From assembly GCA_033026295.1 (NCBI GenBank), contig CM065187.1, positions 19,254,388 through 19,318,387 of the forward strand: 64,000 nucleotides of DNA, read 5' to 3'. Origin of the DNA: Channa striata. Its lineage: Eukaryota; Chordata; Actinopteri; Anabantiformes; Channidae. Within the stretch, counting starts at the first letter, position 1. Each line of letters opens with the position of its first letter. Under the pieces are notes generated by a model, which did no database searches, was not told where the DNA came from, and was given only the letters and a program-made list of their open reading frames with translations. The position numbers and the translations under genes were made by a program. This document shows, one piece after another, positions 52,438-64,000 of this stretch.

Positions 52438-53468
52438 GTAAGTGCATCATCTGATATGATACAGCATCTCGCGTAACGATGCATTCCGCCAAAGCGCTTT
52501 GAAGTCTGCGCCGACAAGCCGCTCCGAGTTTCCGGCGACTCCAGGATAGTCCGAGCGGACATGAATTTATACCGTTTCATGTGGCGATATGAGACATAGG
52601 CTGCAACACAGTGTGAGCGATGCTGCTCGCTGGGATCCACTAGAAAGTGACACACCCCTACGAGACCGTCCGTGCCGGGGAATAGTTCAGGTGTCGAGTC
52701 GTTGTGTGGGATGGGGTTGCGCAATTTAGGATCTGGCCTCTGTTGGTTTGGAGTGTGATCTTTGAACTCCAGGCTGCAAAATGTGCCAAGCAAATATATT
52801 CATATGCTCACCGTAAAATCGGCTTGCAGTTAAATTAAGTGAAAAAAAAAACTACTTTCAGTGCAAGTCGTTTTGCTTAAAGTCCATCACTGAATTGGTG
52901 ACAGACAGAGTAATTAACAGGCATCATCCTGTAAATAAGTTGATCTGTGATTCTCATTATTTCCAGTTCTAAAACACCAGTTGATATAATGAGTCCTTCA
53001 GATATCTATTTTTTGCAGTGGAGTTATTATAAATAATAAAAAAAAAATCATCTGTAGCAGGCGGCACCCGGCTGCAGCACGTGTTTTTACGCACACGGTT
53101 TTCCACTCGGCGCGGCGCCATCAGCGCATTTTAAACGTGCAACTCTTTATATTACAGCTGGATTCAAACTTAAACTCGCTTTTCTTTTAGCCAGCGGGCG
53201 GTGTCACACGTTCACATCAAAGTTCTCTTTATAGTCCGCAGAAGAATGTGGCGCTTTCTTCTTTGCGTTTCTTTTACTTTCCAATAGTTGAAGAATTCAT
53301 CCAAAGATAAAAGCCAAAAAGCAAGGCATCAGTCCACGTGTGTATTTCAAACGCTGATGTTAACCTTGAATTAATGTAAAGAGAAATGCCGCGCAATCTC
53401 CAGCTGAGCTCTAGTTGTGGATGTGCTGGAGTGATATGTGTCTCACATTTGTCCTCACTTTGTCCCAG

Positions 53469-53942
53469 GACAATCAGACGAGCCCTGCTGGTCTAAAACG
53501 TCCAATGGATGTACCTGAAGACGCAGTAAGTTCTCCATCGTGCCCGACCAGTGCGGCTGTTTCCCTGCAGGATTCCGCTTTGTGAGACATGGGTCCGCGT
53601 TAACATCTCACCCCCATCTACCTGAAACACTATGGTTAGTGTGTGTCCCGAGACTGATTTCTGTAACATCACCCACCTCTCCATCCGCCCGCCTTTCTCT
53701 GGAAGTGTCCACCTCCCGGCTCTCTGGGGGCCGTCAGTGTCTTCCTGTCATTTAGGGAGTTTATAAGTCTGGAGGCGAGCTGTGTCGATCCGCCTGCACC
53801 TCAGTCCAAGGCACAGAAGAATGGTGGTGGGAAGGACCCCCGTTTCCCTATGATCACCGCTCCATGCCTTCGCCTGTCCTCTGAGCTCCGTGGCCCCCTC
53901 AGCCTGCGCCGGACCCCGCTCCTAGCACCACCCCAGCCTGCC
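53469..53942 (+). other. ntng2: 5'-UTR exon of netrin-G2, joined to the first coding exon
   Basis: A pyrimidine-rich acceptor ending TGTCCCAG (53461-53468) precedes this block, which runs without a forced break to the coding start. An internal GTAAGT at 53526 and a TTCCTGTCATTTAG acceptor at 53755 could remove a 230-bp intron, so the exon may be one piece or two (53469-53525 and 53756-54161). An upstream ATG at 53505 opens a short ORF that ends before the main start in both forms (53585 if unspliced). The exon structure is inferred from splice consensus only. Confidence 0.5.
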
Positions 53943-54161
53943 ATGCTCTTTCAGGCCGCGTTGCTGCTGCTGGTGCACTGCCTGGCGTCCACTCTGGGCC
54001 AGTACGAACTGTGCAAGTCCCTGGTGAGCACCGATGAGGGCTCGGTGTGGGAGCATTACGCGTGCCAGCCGAAGCCAGCGTCCATGAAAGACTACATGCG
54101 GATCAAGGTGGATCCTCCCGGAATTACGTGTGGGAACCCGCCGGAGAGGTTCTGCACTTTG
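53943..54161 (+). CDS. ntng2: Netrin-G2, first coding exon (signal peptide and start of LamNT domain)
   Basis: This exon encodes residues 1-73 of a netrin-G, a GPI-anchored relative of netrins on axons. Known biology: netrin-G2 binds the postsynaptic leucine-rich protein NGL-2 (LRRC4) and helps specify synapses. The sequence shows a hydrophobic signal peptide (about residues 1-19, 'MLFQAALLLLVHCLASTLG') followed by the start of the laminin N-terminal domain, with cysteines at 24, 41, 63 and 71 and the blocks 'TDEGSVWEHYACQP' and 'GITCGNPPERFC'. These fit NTNG2 better than NTNG1. The start at 53943 is chosen because it puts the signal peptide at the extreme N-terminus, gives the family's usual length, and has G at -3. 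An in-frame ATG at 53850 would add 31 residues ahead of the signal peptide and has a weaker context. The exon ends in phase 0 at a strong GTGAGT donor (54162). Family assignment is very secure; the paralogue (ntng2a or b) is undetermined. Confidence 0.93.
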
Positions 54162-54310
54162 GTGAGTACATGTCGGCACTTGTGTTGTGGGTTTTACAAC
54201 TTTTATTTCCAACTTTTAAATGTGCACAAATATTCATATGCATATACATGTGCACTTTTTACAAGTGTTTACTTGCAAAAAGCTTAAGTGTATAGTTTAG
54301 TGCACAAAGT

Positions 54311-54330
54311 AAAAAAAAAAAAAAAAAAAA
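54311..54330 (+). repeat. Poly-A run in first netrin-G2 intron
   Basis: About 20 A bases. Confidence 0.9.
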
Positions 54331-57300
54331 CTGATTTTGAACCACCGCTAAGGTCACAGGTTGGTGCAAGTACGCGCCTAATTAAGGTCCGAGCAGGACT
54401 CACAGTGTGAGAGCACAGAGGGATGACATGGGGACAGTGATTGGCAGGACTCCACCTGCTTCAGAGGGGTCTGGAGGTGTTGCTTGCATTAGGGTGGAGT
54501 TGGCAGCCTAGGATCCGGTTGTTTTAGGCTTCCAGGGGACCTCAAATTTCCTTTGCTAAAATGCATATAGTGGGACCTTTTTAGTTCCAAGGACGCTGAA
54601 AGGTGAGCTGGAGGAAAACACATTAAACTGTCTGGTACAGCAATATTTAACACACTTTAGCCTGTAGGCTAGTTCTCATGCCAGCTAATACAGGTGCAAT
54701 AATTTAAAAAAGGGTTATAAAATCTTTGTAATCCTAAGAAGACTGTAATTAAGCTCCCCTGTGCCTCTTCTGAGGAAAGTTTCACATTTTGCATCTCAAG
54801 ATTTGACTCACTGTGTGTGAGAGACAGCAAGTTCATCCTCTTGATGACCATGCTGTTCTCTCGCTGCTTTGGCCACTGCTGAAGGTGCTAGACCTCTCTC
54901 AACAGCCATGAGTCAAAATCTCACAAAAAGTGTTTCCACAGAGCGTTTAGGCTCGTCTACATCACATTATGCAATCATTTCATGCTGTTAATGAGGTGTT
55001 AGAGAGTTTAAGACACATTTTACAAACAACCCTCCACCGCAGTCTGTCTCTCTTCCTCTCCCAGAGACTAACAGTATTTGGGGTCATTTGACAGGAGCAG
55101 GAAAGGATATTGTGCTCGTTGGATACCTAATGGTTAATGATTTGTTTAATGTAGACGTAGCGGAAACCACTACGTCTTGAAAAAGCCTCTCCAATGACTC
55201 GAGTGGGGAGATGGACGGAGGCAAGAGAGAATGGGGGGAGAAGAGAAGAGAGATGCTCGCTGCCATAACGTATTGACGTCTGCCCCCTAATGGTCCCGGC
55301 CTGGAAACTTCTATAACTATGTTTCTGAGTGAGCAATGATGAAATATTGATGGGCTTCTTAATGGGCTTCCTTACAAGGCTTGGCCAGCATCGCTCCTTC
55401 ACAAGGATCCAGAGTGTGCTGCCTGGCTGACGTGGGAGAACGAGGAGAGGAATGGAGGGCGGGACAGGAAGGAGTCTAGTCTTAGTCAGCATTTTGCATC
55501 GGGACAGGATCTTTGTGTTGGAAAGTTCTAGTTCTTCTCAGGTCATATGTGGCTGTGGGGATTGAAATAAGCCCCCTATAGTGCACTAGATGGGGATTTA
55601 GAATGTAGTGCTGGGAGATGAATGTTTACTTAAGGAATGAGGGATGTCAAACTCAAATTCCTACTTAATGAGGAAATAGACTAGGTTTAATTTTCTTTTA
55701 CAATGTGACAAACTTGTAGCGATCATTCAGGGGCCTTTTATGCCATGCAACAATCCATCATTTTGCATTTATTAAAAGAAACTTTTTGCATCTACACGCA
55801 TTTTTTTCCCAAATAGAGGTTTAATCCGTGTGTGCATGTTTCACCAGGGAATCAAGTACAGGGCATCACATCACCCTCTTTAATTTTGGACCCGCCAACT
55901 GGGCGTGAAAGTTATTCACACACAGATCATTTATTTGCCGACAAGCAGTGTTTTTTTTCCCCACTCTTCCTCTTGCCCGTGGGTTTGGCAGCTTTACAGA
56001 AAAGTCAGTTTCTTATCTAATTGGTGTACATTTACATTCACTCATTCAGCAGTCCCACAAGTCCAGGGAAACTCAGGGCACTGGAAAAAAAACACTGCAT
56101 TGCCCTGTGCGCATAGAACTGCTCATTCTTAATAAGACTTCAGACACACTGCGGGAAGATGCTAAACAACCCCCCCTTCTCTCACCCTATCAGCGTTACA
56201 GTATGTTCCTAAAAACTATGGGAGTATTCACTTTTGGAGGTTTTTGATGTTGCGGTTTACTGTAGCTTTCCCTGCATTGGTTTACAGTAGGTTTTGGTCT
56301 CCGTCTCCACAGGGATGCATTTTCTCTACTCTATTTTATCTCTCTTGTTTCCTGGGAATCCAGCATCCTTTTTCCTCAGCCAAACAGGCCAGCATGTTGG
56401 CTTCTTTCAACATGACGGGCTTCCAGCACTTTGACAAAGATGCTACTGTCACTAGTGCTGTGTTAGGAGCTTCAGTAGTTTCCTTGTAGTTTCTCTGTAT
56501 GATAGCTACTATTGAGTCTTAGCTTACAGTTGAGAATGATGGAGTTAGGAAGTTTGAGGGGGGTGAGGCAGCGTGTTGCTGAGGGGGATAGCTAATGATG
56601 AGGGAGAGGTGAGGAGGATCTAAGCTTAGCTAAGCAGAAAGATGAAATCAGACCATAGTTCCACAGTAGTACACACTGTGTCGATATATAAAAAAAAAAA
56701 ATGCTGCATTCAAAAAGGTCTCGCTGTGCCGTTGTTTGTTATTTCTTTTTTTAGTTTTTAACCGAACCCTCAATCAACCGTCTCCCTTGGGGCCGAGAAC
56801 AGAGACCAGCCAAATGCAAATGAGATGTGTGCATGTGTACAGGAATGTAGCGTGTGTGTTAATGGGGAACAGCAAGGGTGTGTGAAACGTGCACGAGTTG
56901 GCCGACTACACATGGTAGTATGTCTAAGAAAGGTGAAAAAACACACACGTATGCACAAACACACACACACACACACCTTCCTGTTCACAACACTTTTGCC
57001 TGTTTTAGAACATAGAAATCTGCCAGCTCTAAAAATAGACATGAGACAAGAGAGAAGCTGCGCAGCAGTGGAAGGGGAGCTTGCAGGAAGGGAGGAAGAT
57101 GGCAGCTGGTAGCGTGGATCAGTGCTTCCCAGACTGGGCCTATGGCCATACTTCATCCTCCCGGCCCAGTGTAGCCCTGCCAAGACCGGCTGGTTTGCCC
57201 TGCCCAGCAGTGGGCCATCAAGGCCACGCAAAAGGGCCGTCCACACCCAGCAGTGGGCCATCCTTGATGCACCTCCCTGAGTTAAAAGACAGTCCAGGTG

Positions 57301-58710
57301 GCCGGTGTCCCAATCGCACACCCTTGGAGGTGAATTTGGACACAGCATGAGCAGGTTTGACAGTGTGGGGCAAAATTAATGAAGGGACCAGAGAGAAAGA
57401 AACAGACAGCTACATTAAAGAGAGCGACAGAGAGATTTACTACACAAGCAGAGGAGGTGGGGGAAGGTGTAGTGATGTAATGGCATGGCTTGGTTCCCCA
57501 TTAGGACGCAGTTAAAAGTGATCAGTGAGTGTTTAGATGTGTTGGCAGAATAGGAGGACAGTTATAAGTGAGATTTATCCCTGATTGAGGTGATACTAAA
57601 AGGGATTGGTGACTTAGACAGCCCGAGGTGAACTTAACACGCCGTCTTGTTGCACCAGTCTGGATCACAGGACTGACGGACGTTTGGAGAGGACAGTTTG
57701 CTCGTTGCGTGTGACTGCATGTTACTTTACGTTGTACATATTAAAATCTGCAACATGTCTCAGGAGTACTACTTAATGCGAAAAAATTAATTGGTTGGTG
57801 CTGACCACTAAAAGCGGAAAAAAAATGGGGCTGTGGGGTTAAAATAATATATATTTCAATAGATCTCTACAGGCTGCGCCTCATTTCTGCTTGAGGCTAA
57901 AGTCTCAAGGCTACATTAACATCCAGTAGCAGAACACACCTGGATATGTGACTGAACTAATGACAGCTGAGTTGCATCTAATGCTGAAGAGATATTTTTA
58001 AAAGGAAGTAAAATCCATAGAGCAGAAAAAGGCAACAAAACTAAACGGTGAGTCCCTGTTACGGGACGGCAATGATAAACTGGCAGACAAATCTTTAAGG
58101 AAGATGTAAAGCACAGAATAATACACAGATTCCTGATACACAATCTACATGGCAGTTGTCTCAAAGCCTAAATCCTTAAACTCGTCTGCCTGCCCTTATC
58201 TGCATGTCCTCCTTTGTGATTGCTTTAGATTTAATAACAGACATCAATAAAGTATAATAGCTTTTACCTGAATTCGCCCCATCAGTGCATTTAAAAGAAC
58301 AGCCCTACTCCCTGATATTTTGTTCTTTCTGTGCAGTCCACCTCCTGCAAGTTTAACCTAATTCTAAGAAGAGTTTCCAATTTAACTCATCCCGGTCTGA
58401 CTGTGGTGATCTGAGCAGAACAAGCCACTGCTGCTGCTTTGGAGCGGCATGGTGTCCCCGCTCGGTCCTCCTTCTCTGCTCCTCCAGCACAGTAACAGTA
58501 CAGTAAACATTTACTTTTGCTTGCACGGACACACACAGAAATAAGCAACACCCACCCACGCAAACACACACCTAAGACACATTTACACTTCCCGGCAACT
58601 GTTTTGTAACAGAGACATTTTACAGCAAGCAAATAATCACTGCTTTCAATTAAAAGTAAAATGCAAGTATATGAGTTTTACTTCTATACATGCATTACAT
58701 GTACTGTATA

Positions 58711-58737
58711 CACACACACACACACACACGTGTGTGC
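58711..58737 (+). repeat. (AC)n followed by GTGTGTG
   Basis: The alternating purine-pyrimidine run changes polarity at ACGTGTG, allowing a small hairpin. Confidence 0.85.
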
Positions 58738-59480
58738 ACATTTTTAAGACACCATACCAGCTTCACTCAGGGAACATGAATCTCCAGTATGATGGAAAAA
58801 CCTCCAAAAGATAAAAGATTAACGTCATAAGTGAAAAAGCAATATCCCTTTCTCTTCCCCCTCTGTGGCCTTTTTAATGGGAGGGTCATTTCATTTGATG
58901 TTTCTCCGAAACAAAATAAATTGTGTTCTCCGAGTGTGTGTCCCTACCTTTATTCCCCTTGCTAGCAATATAACTTAGAAACTTCTATAAGTGGAGGAAG
59001 AAATAAAGAGGGGACAGAGGGCATGTTGCACATTTTTGGGTGGACAGAAATGGTCATAAAAGTGTGGGAGGGGGAGAATTATTTTCTTTCTGCTGAATAC
59101 CAGCAGCTTGCTACTGTATGTCAGACAGTAATGTTTTGTTAAGGCTGTTGTGTTCAGCAACTCAATAACTCACTTCTGGACTCAGATTTTTTTTTTTTTT
59201 ACAATTACCTACTGACCATAGATCACTCAAGGGTGAAACAGCTGCTCCGTGCTACAGTAGACATAGCATGGGACAAACTTCAGAAATGAATAATAATAAT
59301 TTAGATATATCATGTTGTGATACATTGCTAGTGAAAATAACAAAGTCACTCATCGCAGGGGCATCATGGTGGCTGTTGTCGTGGAGACAGGATCCCAGAG
59401 AGGGTAATTGCTGGAGGGGCTTAGCAATGCGGGCCACCTGCCACAGCAGTTGGCCAAGATCTGCGTGTGTGCATGTGTGT

Positions 59481-59494
59481 GTGAGTGAGTGAGT

Positions 59495-59539
<45 letters not shown>
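59481..59539 (+). repeat. (GAGT)n-(GA)n compound repeat
   Basis: Five GAGT units lead into about 20 GA units. Confidence 0.97.
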
Positions 59540-59541
<2 letters not shown>

Positions 59542-61065
59542 CTTGCCATGATCTGCGGCTGTGTATCCTGGCATAGATATACTGGACTGGGGAAGAGTGG
59601 TATAAGGAGGACAAGGCACACAAAGGGCTTAAACATAACCTCACGTGTAAGTCTCCAGGGGATAAAAATCTCCCAGCCTATATCACTGTACGTACAGTGC
59701 CACCTCTACTGGAGCTAATCCTGAGGGGTTATGGGAGGTCAGAGCAGACCAATGAGGAGCAACATGCAACTTTTTTAACGCAACAAAGAGACAACAATTT
59801 AAGCGCACAAACACACACGTGCTCCCTCTTTCTCTTTCTCAGACGCACAACCGCTGTCATAAACACACCTCAGGAGTTACTGTAGCCTATATGGAGTTTG
59901 CGGTGAATCTGGGGCAGTGCTGACAGCGTGACAGCCTACTAATCCAGTCCCGTGTGTGTAAACATGTGTCTGAACTAAGGTCAGGGGATGCACTAATGGA
60001 GGGCACAGAAGCAGCAGGGCCACCACAGCACGGAGAAGCATTCGCCGAAAACAAGAGTTCCCCTATAACCGCCTTCATCTAATTCTAATTATCTTTTCCA
60101 GTTACAGTTGTTTATGAGCATTGCAGATTATGATCCTAAGTGTGTTTGTGCTGACAGTGATCTCTATCTGAGTCGGTGTATGGGAGATAATTGGGTTATC
60201 AGAGAGAAAACAATGCTGCTATGTTGTTCCAGTGAGGAGAGAGATAGATTATCTGCAGGTTTTTGGGTATAGACACTGTAGTTCCACTGCTGTGCCTTCA
60301 CATGCATTACGATCCTGTACAGTGTCTCCTGTGCCATACAGCTTCCCTCAGCACCGGCTCAGCGTTTGCTTATGTTGGGAGTTTTCCCGTTCTGCGTTGT
60401 CACCATAAATCAGATGATTTATAATCTTAGCCTCACAGGATTGTAACTTTTGCTTTTGTTATTAGACCAATAGAGTGGATTTGAGTGACTGCTCACTTTC
60501 CCTTGGTACAGTCCAATGACTTTATTCAAAAGGCAGAACTGTTGGCAGATGTTTCTTCCATAATAGATGTGAAAAAGGGAACGTCTGCAAAGATGCGGTG
60601 ACACATGATCTGTGCTTGCACAGTGCATCGATATGATGCAGTATTGCTTTCACGTTAGAGCTTGCATCATAACGAAGAAATTGCTGTTTAAAGTAATACT
60701 ACACCCAAAATCATTGGAGTATTGAATAATCAGCCAAGCTTATAAGTTGGCTGTGCATTTCACAGCAGGAGAAAACTGAATCCCTTAAAAACTTGGCATG
60801 GCAAAGTTTTGATTCTTAAAAAATATTTTGGGTGGACTGGAATATCCCTTTGTATTTATGGTCATGTGCAGTAATTTCAAGCATTTCATCCATCAATTTG
60901 TGTAATCAATCATGAATTCAGTATCTTAGTCATAGCTGCAATTTTATGGTTAAGTTGTCAGTAATTTGGTAATTTTAATCACATGAGAGTAACAATCAAT
61001 ATGCACAAAACTTCCACTATCATTTTTTTTATGTGACAATATTTAAGGTGTAGTCAAGGAACAGT

Positions 61066-61200
61066 TCCATGATAGACTGGAGACCTCACCTGGACGCACC
61101 CCACCTTTTTGCCCTGGTACATCTCGGATCAGCTCCCACACCACTACAACCCTTAACAGGATAAGCAGTTCAGACAGTGAATGGGTAAATGGATGAAGGA
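61066..61200 (+). mobile_element. ATGG-tailed teleost retroposon fragment
   Basis: 'GATAGACTGGAGACCTCACC', 'ACCCCACCTTTTTGCCCTGG', 'GGATCAGCTCCCACACCACT' and 'ACAGGATAAGCAGTTCAGAC', then GAATGGGTAAATGGATG, match the 3' region of a ubiquitous fish repeat, often assigned to L2-type LINEs/SINEs. It lies inside the netrin-G2 intron. Confidence 0.75.
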
Positions 61201-63645
61201 AACGTCAGATTAATCAAATGTAGTTTCATTGGGTTTAGTGTTAGAAAACAAATATGAGACTTGAACAATTAAACTGGCTAGATAAACTTATTTCTTCATT
61301 ACTCATAAATATGTATATATACATACATACATCACACTTTTAAAATGAAAATGTTTTGAGTATAAACAACACGGCATAAGTAGAATAAATATGTGTCTAA
61401 TTATCTATTCCTGCTGTGAACATACACATAACGAATTGAGGGATGGGCTTCACCTGCACTTGAGTGAACTGTAAAGTTCATAGCAGCGATCGCCTTACAA
61501 ATGTGTCTTATACTTAATTTTCAGCAAAGAACTTTTTTCTGTTTAATTTCCTCATTCTGAATATTGTAACGGTGCCGTAAGGTATCAATCTTAGAAACTT
61601 GATAAATAGTGGATCAATTTACAACTCAAAAAACGAATTATCATTATACTATACTACAAAAATAATATTTTTATTTGACTAATACAGAAAAAATTAAGAA
61701 TGTAAACAGTATAAAAAGCAAACGGAAACCCACATGTAAAGTTTAATGCCTTGCTCCGGGTCTTTGAAGTTTTTTTGGCCTCTTCCTCTTACTACTACTG
61801 CTTTCACGTTTTAGCCAACACTTCTATAACTAAAAGCATTTCAAAATATAATTTCAAGCAAATCTGTCTTTTCTGTAGTTGCTGTTGTCAACATTGTTAT
61901 AATTACCTCACTGCACCAAACAGTATTTAAAAGACAAGCTGGTCAGGTTCTTAAGCACTACAGTTAGAAGTTGTACAACGCCAACAGATGAAATAATGAG
62001 GAGCAAAACAAAGGAATAAAGGGAAGTAAGAAGGAGAGGAGGTGGATGTGGAAGGATAAAGAGAGGATATTTATACTCTGCACTCCATCAAGAGCTCGTT
62101 AGGTAGAGTGCAGTAAATTTCAGAAAGACTATTCGATTCCCGATAAATATAAGAAGAAGGATAACATCAGGTATAAAATTGAATCAATCACTTCAAGTGA
62201 AGAAAAATGGAAAGGAGGTTGAAAACATGGTTGTGTGGAAAGCTCAAAAACATCAGCAGCTTTAATTGATCAGTGTGTGATGGGAAAAATGGAAATGACA
62301 GTTCTGACATGGAGTTGCATTTTTTAATAATGCCTCAAATGTCAAAAGTAAAATGCCATGGTAGTATAATATATGGTGCTCTAATAAACTGCGACTCTTT
62401 TGACATAATGAATGACTGTGACAAACCTACTGGAGACAATAATAAACCCCTATCAGTCTAATTAGTACATCCTGGGGGCGTGATGAGCGTTCGGAATACG
62501 ATACATTATAAACAACATTAAAACTGAATTTTGCAAATTAAGCACCAGGAGAGACGACTGTGAGGATCTCTGGGATTTCTCTGTGTAAATATTTAACTTC
62601 TGTGATGGTGACGTGGATGTCAGACAACTGGCTTACAGCAGTAAGATACATCAATTTTACTGAAATGTCTGTAAATCAGACTCAATATTAGGAGCTGCCA
62701 ACTGTGGCTAATGCCTAAGCATTCTGTCATGTAAGTCACCATCCCCGTCTCCTTGAAGTTGTACTGTACCTAAACAGCTGGGCTTTAAATGAAATACAGC
62801 TCAAAGCTAAAAACATTCTCCCGTGGTGAAGGATGCAGATAGAAATGTAGGAATCGGAATAAATGCGGGACACGAGTGAAAAGCATTTCTTAGTTCAGGT
62901 GAAAAGAGGCCTCTCTGTCTGAATAATCCTGTTGACTTCGGAGTTCTGCAGAGTGGCCACGACTTGAAAGTCTTGGCATCACTAGAAGAGGAGGATCAAT
63001 TCTCTGGAGTTAAAAGTGCAGCAGAACTCTGCTGTCTATGCAAACACAGTGACGATGCACGATCCCTGTGACCTTCACGCATCCTGTTGTGTTGTTTGGC
63101 GAGTTTACTTTTTTGGGCCTCTGTCCCTCGGTGAGGAGTCACTCCTCATTTAGACACAAACTAACCTTTGTGGATTTGTTTTGTGAGAGCAGGAAAAGTA
63201 CAAATGTTTAAAACTAGAGAAAGCATCCATACTTTTTATACTTTAGTTGTCTCAACAACCATTGCAACTACACCAGGAACCACAAAGCCTTTGTAACGAA
63301 TATATTACACCAACTGATAACATTTTGTTTTATTCTCAGTTGAGACTTTATAGCTAAATGACATCTAAATTCTAGATGAGGATGGACCCCCAAATGGACA
63401 GAGCAGACAACTGCCCTATGGTCTCCAAAGAGCCCAGGTTCACTTTATGGTGATTTTATTAATAGCAGTAGTTTGTTTGGGATTATGCACCATCCAAGCT
63501 AAAATTAAATTATAAGGTGCCTTTTACCGAGATGCCCATGCTGAGACACAGCAGATTCAAGTATTATTATCCATTGCAAACTGTTATTGACTCATTGACA
63601 GACTCTCCTTAATGTGTGACTGCTTTGTCTTCGTCTCTGCTTTAG

Positions 63646-64000
63646 GAGAACCCGTACCTGTGCAGTGATGAGTGTGATGCCTCTAACCCAGACTTGGCCC
63701 ACCCTCCACAGCTAATGCAGGACCGTGAACGCAACGGCCTAATCACCTACTGGCAGACAGTCACATGGAGACGCCACCCAGAGCCCCTGCTAGCCAACAT
63801 CACCATGTCTTGGAACAAGAGTCTGGAGCTCACAGATGACATCCAGATTACCTTCGAGTATGGCCGTCCTACTGTCATGATAATGGATAAGTCCATGGAC
63901 CATGGACGCTCCTGGCAGCCCTACCAGTTTTATGCTGACGACTGTCTGGACGCCTTCAACATGCCACCTAAAAAGGTGCGTGACCTTTCCCCTGCTAACA
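63646..64000 (+). CDS. ntng2: Netrin-G2, second coding exon (LamNT domain), partial, runs off window
   Basis: The exon starts after a pyrimidine-rich tract and TTTAG acceptor (AG at 63644-63645), in phase 0 with the preceding exon. It encodes residues 74-191 plus one base, with no stop. It begins 'ENPYLCSDECDASNPDLAHP', the expected continuation of 'ERFC', and includes 'ANITMSWNKSLELTDD', 'ITFEYGRPTVM' and 'SWQPYQFYADDCLDAF'. These are the core of the netrin-G LamNT domain, which mediates ligand (NGL) binding. Visible cysteines are 79, 83 and 173. Two N-glycosylation sequons lie at N124 (NIT) and N130 (NKS), at the positions known in the mammalian protein. The GRPTVM block and 'SNPDLAHPP' favour NTNG2 over NTNG1. 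A GTGCGT near 63975 could look like a donor, but the downstream 'VRDLSPAN' still fits the family, so the exon most likely continues. The remaining LamNT, EGF-like repeats and GPI signal lie outside the window. Confidence 0.93.

Larger units (their letters stand above)
51985..52720 (+). promoter_or_regulatory. ntng2: CpG-island promoter region of netrin-G2 with GA-rich upstream tract
   Basis: From about 51985 to 52075 the + strand is almost pure purine (GAGAGAGA, GGGAGGAGG). From about 52230 to 52720 CpG density is far above the rest of the window. This layout just upstream of a predicted first-exon donor is typical of a vertebrate CpG-island promoter. No single TATA box or initiator can be fixed by eye. 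The assignment to this gene rests on position and strand. Confidence 0.55.
54162..63645 (+). other. ntng2: Intron between the two netrin-G2 coding exons (9,484 bp)
   Basis: A GTGAGT donor and a TTTAG acceptor bound it, joining codons in phase 0. Netrin-G genes are known for large introns. Contents seen: poly-A at 54311-54330, a short CA run near 56957-56976, a 17-bp direct repeat at 57203/57246, a CA/GT run at 58711-58737, a GAGT/GA repeat at 59481-59539 and an ATGG-tailed dispersed repeat at 61066-61200. No further exon with convincing coding content was found in either orientation. The rest is unique AT-leaning sequence. Confidence 0.85.

Noticed and set aside
51678..52793. Longest open frame in the window, 371 codons on the minus strand
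   Set aside because: It lies antisense to the CpG-rich promoter and GA tract. Its Ser/Leu/Pro-rich stretches come from those repeats and no domain is recognisable.
53526..53570. GTAAGT...CCCTGCAG pair as a 45-bp intron
   Set aside because: Too short for a typical vertebrate intron. The acceptor at 53755 is a better partner.
53850..53942. In-frame upstream ATG extending netrin-G2 by 31 residues
   Set aside because: It would bury the signal peptide inside the protein, its start context is weak, and known netrin-G2 proteins begin at the signal peptide.
63974..63980. GTGCGT as the donor ending the second coding exon
   Set aside because: The reading frame beyond it still matches the family, and the LamNT exon is known to be larger.

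Overview
The window looks like teleost fish nuclear DNA. It is AT-leaning vertebrate-style sequence full of (CA/TG)n microsatellites. It carries repeat families typical of fish genomes: Rex1/CR1-like LINE tails with the ending 'GCTATATAAATAAAGTTGAATG', tRNA-derived SINEs with the 'GGGCAAGACACTGAACCC' body, and the ATGG-tailed dispersed repeat. Nothing bacterial, viral or plasmid-like was seen.

The only gene I can support is the 5' part of a netrin-G gene on the + strand, best matching ntng2. It comprises a CpG-rich promoter with a probable non-coding first exon (about 52210-52437), a 5'-UTR plus first coding exon (coding 53943-54161, 73 codons with signal peptide), a 9.5-kb intron, and the start of the large laminin N-terminal (LamNT) domain exon (63646 to beyond 64000). 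The splice junctions fall in phase 0, and the 191 residues read cleanly through the conserved netrin-G cysteines and the diagnostic 'ITFEYGRPTVM' block.

Positions 1 to about 52200 are gene-free as far as I can tell. This upstream region holds decayed transposable elements. There are four Rex1-like LINE 3' ends (3458, 17988, 23632, and 35494 on the minus strand) and two broken LINE reverse-transcriptase remnants (about 23840-25560 +, 34330-34890 -). There are also three SINE fragments, a probable MITE at 47171-47356, a snap-back inverted repeat at 28865-29021, and many simple repeats. Several unique stretches rich in TAATTA-type homeodomain cores (7255-7440, 9640-9725, 27000-27290) look like candidate conserved regulatory elements, possibly long-range enhancers of the netrin-G gene; this is inference only.

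I did not find a previously undescribed biological system. The observations most worth checking are the doubled GTCACGTGAC palindrome at 26507-26527, the perfect four-run G5 quadruplex motif at 37544-37566, the inverted repeat at 28865-29021, and the candidate enhancers.
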